A DNA stretch of 14,771 nucleotides from CAZJOD01 sp964547525 (GCA_964547525.1 CAZJOD010000100.1:1-14771); one strand, 5' to 3'. Positions 1 to 7,904 are shown, counted from the stretch's first letter. Program-made: numbers and translations. Notes: generated from the letters alone by a model not told the origin.

Positions 1-1399
1 TCTTACCGTTTTGCTTCAGTTATTCAAGATACTATTAATTGGGATTCACAGGAATTTCATAAATATTTGAGCTTTAGCAGTGATAATCAAAAGCGTGTTT
101 TTTATGCCTTTGCATATGCAATGCAAATAACAAAGCGGCNNNNNNNNNNTTTACAGCTTTGATTCTAGAGGACAAAGAACCGGAGGCCATGCTATCGTAG
201 CATATAAAGTTGAAAACGGTAGAATATATGTGGCAGATCCTAATTATCCGGGCCAAAAGGATAGATATTGCGAATTAGGAGCAAAAAGTTTTAAACCTTA
301 TTCCTCAGGTGCAAATGCTGCGGACATTGATGCAAATGGTGCGGTTTTGTATACTGAGATGCATTTTATAGCATCATCGGCACTAATAAATTTTAGTACC
401 ATTGCCGAAAATTATGAGAAAATGCTTGTCGGTTCTATAGGTGATAATGAGTTTCCACGTAGCTCCTTTCAAGTCATGACTAAATATGATGAAGACATTA
501 CAAAAGTCGTATGGAGCAATGTTAATAAAAACAAGGTGGTTTTGACTAAAGAATATTACGATTTATTGCCCTCCGATATGAAAAACCTGGCATTGGTTCG
601 TGTAACGCCACAAGCGCCTGATCTTGTATACTCATTGTATTTAAATAACAATACATCTCCTGAGCAGAATCCGGTATATATTATACTGGAAGAAAATATA
701 TACTATGAAATCTCTTTAAACGAAGGTGAAAACAACATTGCTTTTCTTGTGGAACAAATAAATAACGGACATTATAGTTATGTGGACTTTGTTAGAATTA
801 ATATAGACTGTTCTGATGAAAAAGCCGAATCTGAGACAAAGGTGGTTACGACTCAAAAGCCAAAATCATCAAAAGCTGTAAAAATTGTTTGTGCTTTTTC
901 CGATAACTATAAATATAATCCGGACATTGTAACAAAAGAATGCAAAGCCGGTGATTCCTTCCCGTATGATTATATTGATGCATTGAAACCCCCGATATCC
1001 GGACATAAGTTTGGAGGATATTTTACGGACCCGTCCTTTGAAAAACCGTTATCTTATACCACCGTTCCAAACGAAGATGTGTATGTATATATTTTATGGA
1101 CTAAAATGTCCTTAAGTGAGATGCTTGGTAAATACGAAGATGCCAAACCTCAAGACTATCTTGACTATAATTACTATGAATTTATTGCCGATGGCACTGT
1201 AAAACATGTATACAAATACAAAGACAAGACTGATATTTATACAAGTAAAGGAACTTGGACATATAGAGAAACACCGTATCAAGATTATAGCATTTCGAGC
1301 TTGGATGTAAAGATGGAAACTTCCAGTTTCCCGCTTCAATTTGTTGTATATGAAGACCGTGTTAGAGAAGGTGGCGGAAAAGAATATTTTAGGAAGTAG
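1..1399 (+). CDS. Cysteine-peptidase-like protein with Listeria-Bacteroides (InlB B-type) repeat, 5'-partial, interrupted by assembly gap
   Basis: The gene enters from the left edge. Bases 1-139 read openly in frame 1 (about 46 residues). After the N run, a different frame is open from about 152 to the stop at 1397-1399 (415 residues). The first GTG after the gap, at 230, is not credible as a start because coding potential continues upstream. Just after the gap is GGHAIVAY (His codon at 188), followed by a YVADPNYPG stretch at 227-250. This His plus DPN pattern resembles the second half of C39/papain-like peptidase domains, whose Cys would lie further upstream. A beta-rich middle section ends near 800, then a charged linker. 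Bases about 878-1105 encode a Listeria-Bacteroides repeat (GDSFPYD, GHKFGGYFTDPSF, VYVYILW), a module typical of surface proteins. The last 95 residues look like a small beta-barrel domain. Surface location is inferred; any signal peptide lies outside the window. Peptidase activity is unproven. Confidence 0.55.
140..149. other. Assembly gap (10 N) with reading-frame change
   Basis: There are ten consecutive N. The open frame to the left is frame 1 and to the right is frame 2, and both encode plausible parts of one peptidase-like domain. The run is probably a placeholder of arbitrary length rather than a true 10-base unknown, so the frame change does not prove a frameshifted gene. Confidence 0.9.
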
Positions 1400-1418
1400 A
1401 TTTACAGTTATAGTTATA

Positions 1419-1457
1419 AAACCTCATTTGTGTCATTACTTGACAGAAATGAGGTTT
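1419..1457. terminator. Long hairpin between convergent genes, probable bidirectional terminator
   Basis: An 11-bp perfect stem (AAACCTCATTT at 1419-1429 with AAATGAGGTTT at 1447-1457) continues after a single G/G mismatch into a second 5-bp stem (TGTCA 1431-1435 with TGACA 1441-1445) closed by a 5-base loop. It begins 19 bases after the stop of the plus-strand peptidase-like gene and lies about 130 bases past the stop of the minus-strand operon. Neither side has a strong uninterrupted T-run, so termination efficiency is uncertain. Confidence 0.6.
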
Positions 1458-1587
1458 ATATAAGTAGTATTAAATTTAGCAAAAGAGTGAGGTATAATAC
1501 TTGTGTTTTTTATTAACGGTCCGATTTGACTTATTCATTATCATGTCATTTTAAAATAAACGGGTAACTCAGGTTTGTTCATATAAG

Positions 1588-2484
1588 TTATATCGCTGCA
1601 AACCAACGTACAGGAAGCTTATGTTCTGTTTTGGTAAACTCCAACGTATACGGGTTCATTACCAATAAATTCACTTTCCCGTTAGTATGGGGGATAGCCC
1701 AACAATAATCCCAATTGTCCGTTTTATATACAAGGGGTTTTTCTGGAGATACTCTTACAAAGGGTTGTGTCTCGGCTAAAAACAGGCCTGATTCTGCATA
1801 TAGATAACAGTAACTTAAATGGACGAAAATTTCATTTTTCATGTAGGTTGTATGCATTAAGTCATTACATATGCCTGTAATACCGACTTTTAAGTCGGCA
1901 CCGGTTTTATATGCTTCATTCAGTTGGTGAAATGAGCCGGATCTAATACATCCGTTTTCATCATGGGACAACACTTCCTGATAAGTGTCTTTAACTAAAA
2001 AATCGAAACGATCAAATTCATAAACAAAATTCATACTTGGTGCATTTGTACCGTTGTCAAAACAATCAAAATACTTCATTTTTGTATGTTCGGTATACTG
2101 AGTGGGAATACATAATCCTTTGAAACCTGTGGGTTTTTGTCCGTCAAGGAAAGGGCGTGCAACAGCCTGCATTCCGTTTTGGTTATACATAAATAATGAT
2201 AGGGAAGCTCTGGGACCAAATCCGTAAGGAATATCGGCAGGCTGACGTAAAGTCATAAATCCTGCGCACCAGTCGTTATCAATAATTATAGTTTGGTGAA
2301 ATTCTGAAATTTCATGAACACAATCTTTTATTGGAGATGAAATATCCATGTGCTCATCATGTCGAAATTTTGTGCCTATTTTTAGGTCGGAGCACCTGTT
2401 TATACACTCTACCAATTGCTCGGTCGATCCGGATATAATGTTACGGTTACCGTCTAAAGACATGATGTTTTTATAACTATTCAT
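1588..2484 (-). CDS. Uncharacterised protein with internal duplication, second gene of lyase operon
   Basis: A 298-residue protein that I cannot assign to a characterised family. It has no signal peptide or membrane segment and is probably cytosolic. It is built from two homologous halves. Residues about 8-42 (ending in SDLKIGTKFRHDEHMD) match about 173-207 (GADLKVGITGICNDLM): each has an SGS motif, a short helix with a Leu, and then DLKxG. Further on, LSLFMYNQNGMQAVARPF (residues 95-112) matches LSYCYLYAESGLFLAETQPF (223-242). The DLKxG segments recall, only weakly, the ALxxGxxVRV pattern of VirK-like proteins. The ATG is preceded by AGAGG on the minus strand (plus 2491-2495) with 6-base spacing. 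The gene starts 45 bases after the heparinase-family lyase stop, so they are very likely co-transcribed. It may bind or process a sugar or a product of the lyase, but this rests on context only. Confidence 0.8.
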   Translation of the reverse strand: MNSYKNIMSLDGNRNIISGSTEQLVECINRCSDLKIGTKFRHDEHMDISSPIKDCVHEISEFHQTIIIDNDWCAGFMTLRQPADIPYGFGPRASLSLFMYNQNGMQAVARPFLDGQKPTGFKGLCIPTQYTEHTKMKYFDCFDNGTNAPSMNFVYEFDRFDFLVKDTYQEVLSHDENGCIRSGSFHQLNEAYKTGADLKVGITGICNDLMHTTYMKNEIFVHLSYCYLYAESGLFLAETQPFVRVSPEKPLVYKTDNWDYCWAIPHTNGKVNLLVMNPYTLEFTKTEHKLPVRWFAAI

Positions 2485-2529
2485 AAAAAACCTCTTAATT
2501 ATGTATTAGATAAAATAATATACCGGATA

Positions 2530-5500
2530 TTAAGAATAATCAATATACACATCATCAACCTTATAACGTGTAACACCCTTCCAATTAAAAAACGGAAAAC
2601 AATACATGCTTGAATCACCATTATCATCAATTATAAATCCAGGTTCGGTATCTCCCGTATCAATTATTGTTTTATTGTTATAATTAATAATGTCATTAAT
2701 TATGTATCCGTGTGTCGTGTCGTCCGGATGTGTTATTATAACCGTCTTACCTATAAGCTTACGATTTATATTTTCTCTAACCGAAAAACCGTTATATGCA
2801 TCCCCACGAGATAAAGAAAAACATTTTTCTATTTCACCGGTAACACTATTATTGGCGCCGAAGGTTAATTCGTTATATTTGATTATCGCATTTTGTGTTT
2901 GTATTAATTCGACTTTGTCATCTTTAAGTCTTATGAACCCGTAGCTGCCGGCAAAATATATTCCGTCAAAGGTTGCAACCATGTTGTCATAAGCGCTGAA
3001 TATATAATCGATAAAATTTTTATAGCATACTTTTATACAAACATCCTTTTCGTCTGATGTCGGAAAAAACTTTTCAATTTGCTGTACACATGATGTATTG
3101 TTGTTTAAGAAAGGCTCTGCCAGGTGAACAAAAACCGAATTTAAATCACCGGGTTGCTCTCTTTTTATAATTAATTTATCAAGCATATACATGTCTTTAC
3201 GATCGTTTAAATCATACGCAAAAGACACACGAGTTTCACGCATGGCCGGCGAACGCCCCAATGATATGACGCCTTGAGTTTTTGTGCCGTGTATATGCAG
3301 TCCTTTACCTTTATGCTCATCGTTATTGATTACATATGATACTTTATAAGATTCATTATTCAATCTTGCATATTTTACATCGGTTACAAACATGTATGCA
3401 TAATAATGACCCGATGCATCTCCTTTATGCGATTCTCTTACAGGTTTTTTAAATTTTATACCGGCCGGTAGCATGGTTTCGGATTGTTGTCGCATCTTAA
3501 CCGAACAAGATAAAGTAGTATCATAATCAGCACACAAATTTAACGCATATTCGTGTTTATTTCCACCCTCAACTCGAAATATGTCCAACACATATCCGAT
3601 CGCACCGGATGACCCGTCAGGAACGGTGAGGATTTGTCGATCATATATCGAAACATCATCATAACTATCATGGTCTTCGCCTCGAACCAGACCCGGTGTA
3701 CCTTTTTTGGATGGTATGAATTGCAGTAAATTACCCCCCTTTGGATTGTTTGAATCTTTTTCATTTACAGTGACGGTATTATGGGATAAAGTCGATATTG
3801 TAAAAGCCCGGTTGTTGGTGTGTGTATAGCCTAAGTCAGGTAACAATTCGATACCGTTTGAGAACAAATTAAAATTCAAAGAATCGTTATGGGAGTGTCC
3901 GTATTTGGCTTCCATCAAAAGCACAACTTGTGTTTGCAGCTCTTTCCCCGGTCCTGCTAATTTTACAATCTTAGCTGCAGATAACAGCATATTTTCATAT
4001 ATTAAATCACACTCATCATGGCAAACCGATAAATGAGTATCTTGAACAGGTATAAATTTACGGTTGGGATACTGTGCCGCTTTTGAAACACTCAGTGATT
4101 TTTGCAGTATAGGGTATCTTTTAAAAGGTTTTAAGTCGCAAAGCGGTTTTCCTTCTCCGGGATATATATAACCTTGCGGATCGGAATATCCGTCAAGCAT
4201 GGACAATGTATCCACAATTCCTTGAACTACATTATTATGATATGATAGGGTTGTCTCTTTCCAAAATCCGTCGAACATAAAATTATTTGCCAAGAAAGTG
4301 TCTATGCGTCCTAAAGCGTCATGTATGAAATCATACCGATCTAAAGCTTTTCCTATTCGAATTAAACTTTTCCATACCGGTGTATCCATGTTTCCGTCTT
4401 GAATACCATATGACTTTATATAATCGACGCTATCTTTAATCAAGTATTGCACTTCATATACCAAGTTCCTTTTGAGCTTATTCTCTAACCGGTCGAATGC
4501 ATCGGTTTTCATTATAACAGAATATGCTTCGGCAATCTCTGCAACCAATTTTAAGTCGGCGTAAAACCACCTTGTCCATAAACCGCCAAAATAAGGGTAA
4601 GGAGGTCCGACAGCCTTTGAAACGGGAAAATTAATAAAATAATAGTCCATTGCAGGAGCATAATGAGGATAGTATCTGCATAGTTTTTCTAAAACAACCG
4701 CCGCACCTGCAGGATCGGCTTGGGCTAGTTGAACAATATTTTCGCATATATACTTTTTTTGGTTCGCCCATAAAGCCGGTGAGAAATAAAAAACGACACC
4801 CTCCGAATTTTCGTAATAAGGGTATTCGATAATTCTTCCCGAACCGTTATCAATTCTTTTCATATGTGTTTGAGGGTATTGATCGTCAGGATAAGTATCA
4901 CCTGTTTTTACCGATATAATTTTTTGAGGTGTTTTCAAATCATATCGATAAAGCATCCAAGGACGTAAACTTGTATCTTTAGGGTCGGGAACATTTTCCA
5001 GTCCGGAAAACTCAGGAACAATATCAAGCATCTTCTTAGCAGTGCCACTGATTTTATCAATATCAACACAAATTTTAGTTTTAGGGTTAAAATCGGGTAC
5101 AGGTGCTACCGCCTCTATAAGATCTTGTTTCTCAAAATAAATTGTGGTTTTATTTTTATTATGTAATTGTATTCGATATAGTCCTTCTTTTACGATTAAA
5201 GGAGGGTTAAACAGAATGGAAAATGTATTTTCATGTTTTATCCGTTCTTTTTTTATGATGTGTCTGCAGTTGTCCGGTTCTATCCATGTGAACTCACATT
5301 CGGCTTGCTCTGAATAGATAATTTTGTAATAATTATCTTTTTCGAAAAACATTTCGATTTTCGAATTTGAATGTATCGGGTGATTCATATCTTCTATAAC
5401 AGTAATATCGGAAAATCTACCTTGTTTATAAAGAAAAATAACAATATTTACTTTATTATTTTCGTATTCGTTAAAATATGAGTTTCCAATGGGAATAAAT

Positions 5501-6120
5501 GAAGTCATAGGATGGGCACCCCAATCAACCCTGATTATATTAAACTGTAAATTTTCAATGTGCGAACCTATCGTTTCTAGGGGAACAAATACAAAGGCTT
5601 CATATCCCGTATCGTTTTTTACTATATCTATATGAGTATCCTGTAGCCTTTGCGAAAAAGTGTTCCCGTATCCTATACTTTGATTTATATTTTTATATCC
5701 TACAGATACATCTTTTTTGCTTTCGTAATCAATATCGACGGTGGTGATAGAGTGCTCATATCCTTTATTTTTGAATAATAGAATATGTCGCTTACAAACC
5801 GATTCACCGTAACCTTTAGTATTTATGAATTTTAATTTTATATATAAGTTTTTTTTATCTGCAAACATTTTGAATGTGTCTTTTATATCCAAGTCATCGC
5901 CGGTATAAAACCTTTTTGAAATTCTAAAGGAGGGTAGCTTGGCAAAGAGTTCATTTAATTCTTCTTGTAATACATTTTTATTATATTTATAGCAATGTAA
6001 CTCTTGTGTTGTTACAGGGATCTTATTTATGGGGTTAAGAATACGGATAATATCACCGTTATGACGTATTTGAAAGTTAGTTATTGCCTTTTCACTTATA
6101 ATATTGTTTATGTCGTCCAT
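2530..6120 (-). CDS. Heparinase II/III-family polysaccharide lyase, large multidomain, no signal peptide
   Basis: A 1196-residue protein. Residues about 65-230 form a CBM9/DOMON-like beta-sandwich (FYTGDDLDIKDTF, NLYIKLKF, YEAFVFVPLETIG, FNIIRVDWG). Residues about 240-340 look like another beta domain. About 440-660 is an alpha/alpha-toroid of the alginate-lyase/heparinase type (FGGLWTRWFYADLKLVAEIA at 511-530, then TLSYHNNVVQG with Tyr627-His628, the position of the catalytic Tyr in the fold). The heparinase II/III beta-sandwich follows with its signature KYGHSHNDSLNF (739-750, His residues 742 and 744) and LSHNTVTVN (778-786). About 350 further residues continue as a beta-rich C-terminus. 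The family cleaves uronic-acid-containing polysaccharides by beta-elimination; the substrate cannot be read here. The N-terminus (MDDINNIISEK) is hydrophilic, unlike the secreted members, so an intracellular enzyme is inferred. The start is supported by AAAGGAG on the minus strand (plus 6126-6132) 5 bases away. First gene of a two-gene operon, divergent from the DlgD-type reductase. Confidence 0.85.
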   Translation of the reverse strand: MDDINNIISEKAITNFQIRHNGDIIRILNPINKIPVTTQELHCYKYNKNVLQEELNELFAKLPSFRISKRFYTGDDLDIKDTFKMFADKKNLYIKLKFINTKGYGESVCKRHILLFKNKGYEHSITTVDIDYESKKDVSVGYKNINQSIGYGNTFSQRLQDTHIDIVKNDTGYEAFVFVPLETIGSHIENLQFNIIRVDWGAHPMTSFIPIGNSYFNEYENNKVNIVIFLYKQGRFSDITVIEDMNHPIHSNSKIEMFFEKDNYYKIIYSEQAECEFTWIEPDNCRHIIKKERIKHENTFSILFNPPLIVKEGLYRIQLHNKNKTTIYFEKQDLIEAVAPVPDFNPKTKICVDIDKISGTAKKMLDIVPEFSGLENVPDPKDTSLRPWMLYRYDLKTPQKIISVKTGDTYPDDQYPQTHMKRIDNGSGRIIEYPYYENSEGVVFYFSPALWANQKKYICENIVQLAQADPAGAAVVLEKLCRYYPHYAPAMDYYFINFPVSKAVGPPYPYFGGLWTRWFYADLKLVAEIAEAYSVIMKTDAFDRLENKLKRNLVYEVQYLIKDSVDYIKSYGIQDGNMDTPVWKSLIRIGKALDRYDFIHDALGRIDTFLANNFMFDGFWKETTLSYHNNVVQGIVDTLSMLDGYSDPQGYIYPGEGKPLCDLKPFKRYPILQKSLSVSKAAQYPNRKFIPVQDTHLSVCHDECDLIYENMLLSAAKIVKLAGPGKELQTQVVLLMEAKYGHSHNDSLNFNLFSNGIELLPDLGYTHTNNRAFTISTLSHNTVTVNEKDSNNPKGGNLLQFIPSKKGTPGLVRGEDHDSYDDVSIYDRQILTVPDGSSGAIGYVLDIFRVEGGNKHEYALNLCADYDTTLSCSVKMRQQSETMLPAGIKFKKPVRESHKGDASGHYYAYMFVTDVKYARLNNESYKVSYVINNDEHKGKGLHIHGTKTQGVISLGRSPAMRETRVSFAYDLNDRKDMYMLDKLIIKREQPGDLNSVFVHLAEPFLNNNTSCVQQIEKFFPTSDEKDVCIKVCYKNFIDYIFSAYDNMVATFDGIYFAGSYGFIRLKDDKVELIQTQNAIIKYNELTFGANNSVTGEIEKCFSLSRGDAYNGFSVRENINRKLIGKTVIITHPDDTTHGYIINDIINYNNKTIIDTGDTEPGFIIDDNGDSSMYCFPFFNWKGVTRYKVDDVYIDYS

Positions 6121-6135
6121 AATGTCTCCTTTCGT

Positions 6136-6160
6136 TACCGTACAATTTATTTTTACGGTA
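6136..6160. promoter_or_regulatory. Inverted repeat in the lyase-operon leader
   Basis: TACCGTA (6136-6142) and TACGGTA (6154-6160) form a 7-bp dyad with an 11-base spacer. It sits just upstream of the minus-strand ribosome binding site (6126-6132). It overlaps a second small palindrome, GGTATTACC (6158-6166). It could be a repressor operator for the lyase operon or a leader hairpin; the sequence does not distinguish these. Confidence 0.35.
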
Positions 6161-6208
6161 TTACCTGATTCATTAAGATACAGGCGAGAGTTTAACAGCC
6201 GCTTAAAA

Positions 6209-6238
6209 ATTATAATAGAACAAATAATAATATGTGTA
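6209..6238 (-). promoter_or_regulatory. Candidate promoter of the lyase operon
   Basis: Read on the minus strand, TACACA (plus 6233-6238, 4/6 to the -35 consensus), an 18-base spacer and a perfect TATAAT (plus 6209-6214). Transcription would start near plus 6202, giving a leader of about 80 bases that includes the TACCGTA/TACGGTA dyad. The -35 match is modest. Confidence 0.4.
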
Positions 6239-6310
6239 CATGTTTTATTACAACTATATTTTTTTGTACCGGTTTCTAAGCATAAGTTATCATTTTTAAA
6301 TTTTAGCTTA

Positions 6311-6340
6311 TTTGCATTCGGGTTAACGGTCGGATAGAAT
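6311..6340 (+). promoter_or_regulatory. Candidate promoter of the DlgD-type reductase gene
   Basis: TTTGCA (6311-6316, 4/6) and TAGAAT (6335-6340, 5/6) with an 18-base spacer. The predicted start is near 6347, about 30 bases before the ATG at 6377. The spacer carries GGTTAACGGTCGG, which could be part of an operator. It is the best plus-strand candidate between the divergent genes but is not a strong match. Confidence 0.35.
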
Positions 6341-6376
6341 AGATATATAAATGATTAGGTGGATATGGAGGATTAT

Positions 6377-7375
6377 ATGAAAATAACTTATGAACATATG
6401 TATAACGAATTATTTCGTGTTCTGGTAAAGAATGGGTTTTCACATGAAAAAGCACAGATCTGTTCACGTATTTTTACAGAAAACAGTCTTGACGGTGTAT
6501 ATTCACATGGTCTAAATAGCTTTCCGTCATTTATCGGATCATTACAAAAAGGATACATTAATATTTTAGCTGAGCCCGTCCTTCTTGAAAGCTTAGGTGC
6601 AATGGAAAGATGGGACGCCGGATACGGACCGGGCGTTTTAAATGCAACATTCGGTATGAAACGGGCGATTGAGCTGGCTAAACAAAACGGAATAGGATGT
6701 GTTGCTTTGCGGAATTCAAACCATTGGATGCGCGGAGCTACATATGGATGGCAAGCTGCTAATGAAGGGTGTATTGGTCTTTGCTGGACGACAGCTTTAC
6801 CGGCCATGCCGGCTTGGGGTGGCAAAGAACCTAAGTTGGGAAATAATCCTATTGTATTTTCGGTTCCCAAAAATGAAGGGCACATAGTTTTGGATATTGC
6901 TCTTTCACAATTTTCATATGGAAAAATGCGGACATATAATATGAATAATGAAATTCTTCCCTTTGAGGGTGGATATGACTCAGACGGAAATTTAACACGA
7001 GATGCGGGTAAAATTTTGGAATCTAAACTTGCGCTGCCTATAGGTTATTGGAAAGGAGCCGGTTTGTCGTTGTTAATCGATTTAATTTCCATGGTACTCT
7101 CCGGGGGGCGCAGCGTAAGTGATTTAGGCAGACAAGAAGTTGAACACGGTGTATCACAGGTTTTTACTGCGTTTTATTTATCAGGATTATCGGAGAATAA
7201 CACAATGTATGATAGAATAAATAAAGTGATTGATGAGCTTCATGATTCGCTTTTACTTAACGGGTTCGATCAAGTCCGATATCCGGGCGAAGGTACTCTC
7301 AGAACAAGAAATCAAAATTTAAAAGAAGGAATACCTGTTGTGGGAAGCATCTGGGATGAGGTAATAAACATGTGA
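6377..7375 (+). CDS. dlgD: 2,3-diketo-L-gulonate reductase family protein (YiaK/DlgD; malate/L-lactate dehydrogenase type 2 family)
   Basis: A 332-residue protein, the same length as E. coli YiaK as I remember it, with collinear motifs: the N-terminal MKITYEHMYN, GVYSHGLNSFP with His44 at the position of the YiaK catalytic His, SLGAMERWDAG, the very characteristic VALRNSNHWMRGATYGWQAA, and LPIGYWKGAGLSLLIDLI. YiaK reduces 2,3-diketo-L-gulonate to 3-keto-L-gulonate with NADH in the cytosol. Other family members reduce malate, lactate, ureidoglycolate or cyclic imino acids, so substrate identity is a family-level inference, although the close motif match favours a keto-sugar acid. The start is ATG 6377, not an upstream in-frame GTG at 6359, because GGAGG at 6367-6371 lies 5 bases before it and the length then equals the family. 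It is divergent from the heparinase-type lyase, which fits a role in catabolism of uronate-derived keto acids. Confidence 0.85.
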   Translation: MKITYEHMYNELFRVLVKNGFSHEKAQICSRIFTENSLDGVYSHGLNSFPSFIGSLQKGYINILAEPVLLESLGAMERWDAGYGPGVLNATFGMKRAIELAKQNGIGCVALRNSNHWMRGATYGWQAANEGCIGLCWTTALPAMPAWGGKEPKLGNNPIVFSVPKNEGHIVLDIALSQFSYGKMRTYNMNNEILPFEGGYDSDGNLTRDAGKILESKLALPIGYWKGAGLSLLIDLISMVLSGGRSVSDLGRQEVEHGVSQVFTAFYLSGLSENNTMYDRINKVIDELHDSLLLNGFDQVRYPGEGTLRTRNQNLKEGIPVVGSIWDEVINM

Positions 7376-7416
7376 TTATTTTATTAAAAAATAAAAAAAT
7401 ATTTTTGCATATATTA

Positions 7417-7445
7417 TTGACATATGCCCATAATTAAAATATAAT
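7417..7445 (+). promoter_or_regulatory. Consensus sigma-A promoter of the DUF5320-like gene
   Basis: Perfect TTGACA (7417-7422), an exact 17-base spacer, and perfect TATAAT (7440-7445). This is the best promoter in the window. The expected start is near 7452, inside the second operator-like site. Confidence 0.85.
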
Positions 7446-7464
7446 GATAATGAGCATGTGCCCA
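7417..7464. promoter_or_regulatory. Two operator-like imperfect palindromes flanking the promoter
   Basis: TTGACATATGCCCA (7417-7430) overlaps the -35 box, and TGAGCATGTGCCCA (7451-7464) overlaps the predicted transcription start. Both are imperfect versions of the palindrome TGGGCATATGCCCA; they share CATRTGCCCA, and their centres are 34 bp apart. Two copies so placed on a consensus promoter strongly suggest repression by a dimeric DNA-binding protein. The repressor is not encoded in the window. Confidence 0.6.
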
Positions 7465-7492
7465 ATAAAAAACAAAAAGGAAGTGACATGAA

Positions 7493-7810
7493 ATGCCGAG
7501 AGGAGATGGAACAGGTCCGGTAGGAATGGGACCGATGACAGGTAGAAGTGCAGGTTATTGCAACGGATATTCAATGCCGGGTTTTGCCAATTGCGGTAGA
7601 ACGGCATTAGGAAGAGGAATGGGCTCAGGTAGAGGTTTCAGGAGAATGTTTTACCACACAGGTATACCCGGAAGAGTTGGAGGTGATTATGTACAACCCA
7701 TTTGGAATGATCAACCGTACAATGAAAAGTCAGCTTTAAAAAAGCGGGAAGAATTTCTTGAAATGCAACTTAAAGATATAAAAGATCGTTTAAAAGATTT
7801 TACAGATTAA
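7493..7810 (+). CDS. DUF5320-like glycine/arginine-rich small protein
   Basis: A 105-residue protein opening with MPRGDGTGPVGMGPMTGRSAGYC, the signature of the family annotated as DUF5320. That family is common in anaerobic bacteria and archaea, often beside NifX/NifB-like iron-molybdenum-cofactor-type proteins. Its function is unknown. The first 65 residues are rich in Gly and Arg with only two cysteines (Cys23, Cys34). Residues 78-103 (EKSALKKREEFLEMQLKDIK and onward) should form a charged helix, probably a coiled coil for oligomerisation. AAAAAGGAAGTG (7473-7484) provides the ribosome binding site; the ATG at 7488 is out of frame. Here it stands alone, with its own consensus promoter, twin operators and terminator. 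No NifX-like partner follows, which is unusual for the family. No membrane or export signal is visible. Confidence 0.85.
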   Translation: MPRGDGTGPVGMGPMTGRSAGYCNGYSMPGFANCGRTALGRGMGSGRGFRRMFYHTGIPGRVGGDYVQPIWNDQPYNEKSALKKREEFLEMQLKDIKDRLKDFTD

Positions 7811-7873
7811 TGTAGTATTATCCGTTTAAAACCCGTACCCTAAAGATAAAAGGGTCTGTATTTTTAAATAGGA

Positions 7874-7904
7874 TACATTTTTAAAACTCGATTTTATAAA
7901 TGTA
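7874..7904 (+). other. AT-rich hairpin in the 3' untranslated region of the DUF5320-like gene
   Basis: TACATTTTTAAAA (7874-7886) pairs with TTTTATAAATGTA (7892-7904), with 12 of 13 pairs and a CTCGA loop. It lies directly before the terminator hairpin, so the transcript would end in two tandem hairpins. It could protect the 3' end or simply reflect AT-rich composition. Confidence 0.4.

Noticed and set aside
1493..1498. Isolated TATAAT on the plus strand after the peptidase-like gene
   Set aside because: No good -35 box and no gene downstream on that strand; common by chance in AT-rich DNA.
6388..6885. 165-codon open frame on the minus strand
   Set aside because: Fully antisense to the strongly supported DlgD-type gene; no credible protein motif.
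7376..7410. A/T-run region after the DlgD-type gene as a terminator
   Set aside because: Only A/T self-complementarity with no GC stem; termination cannot be supported from the sequence.
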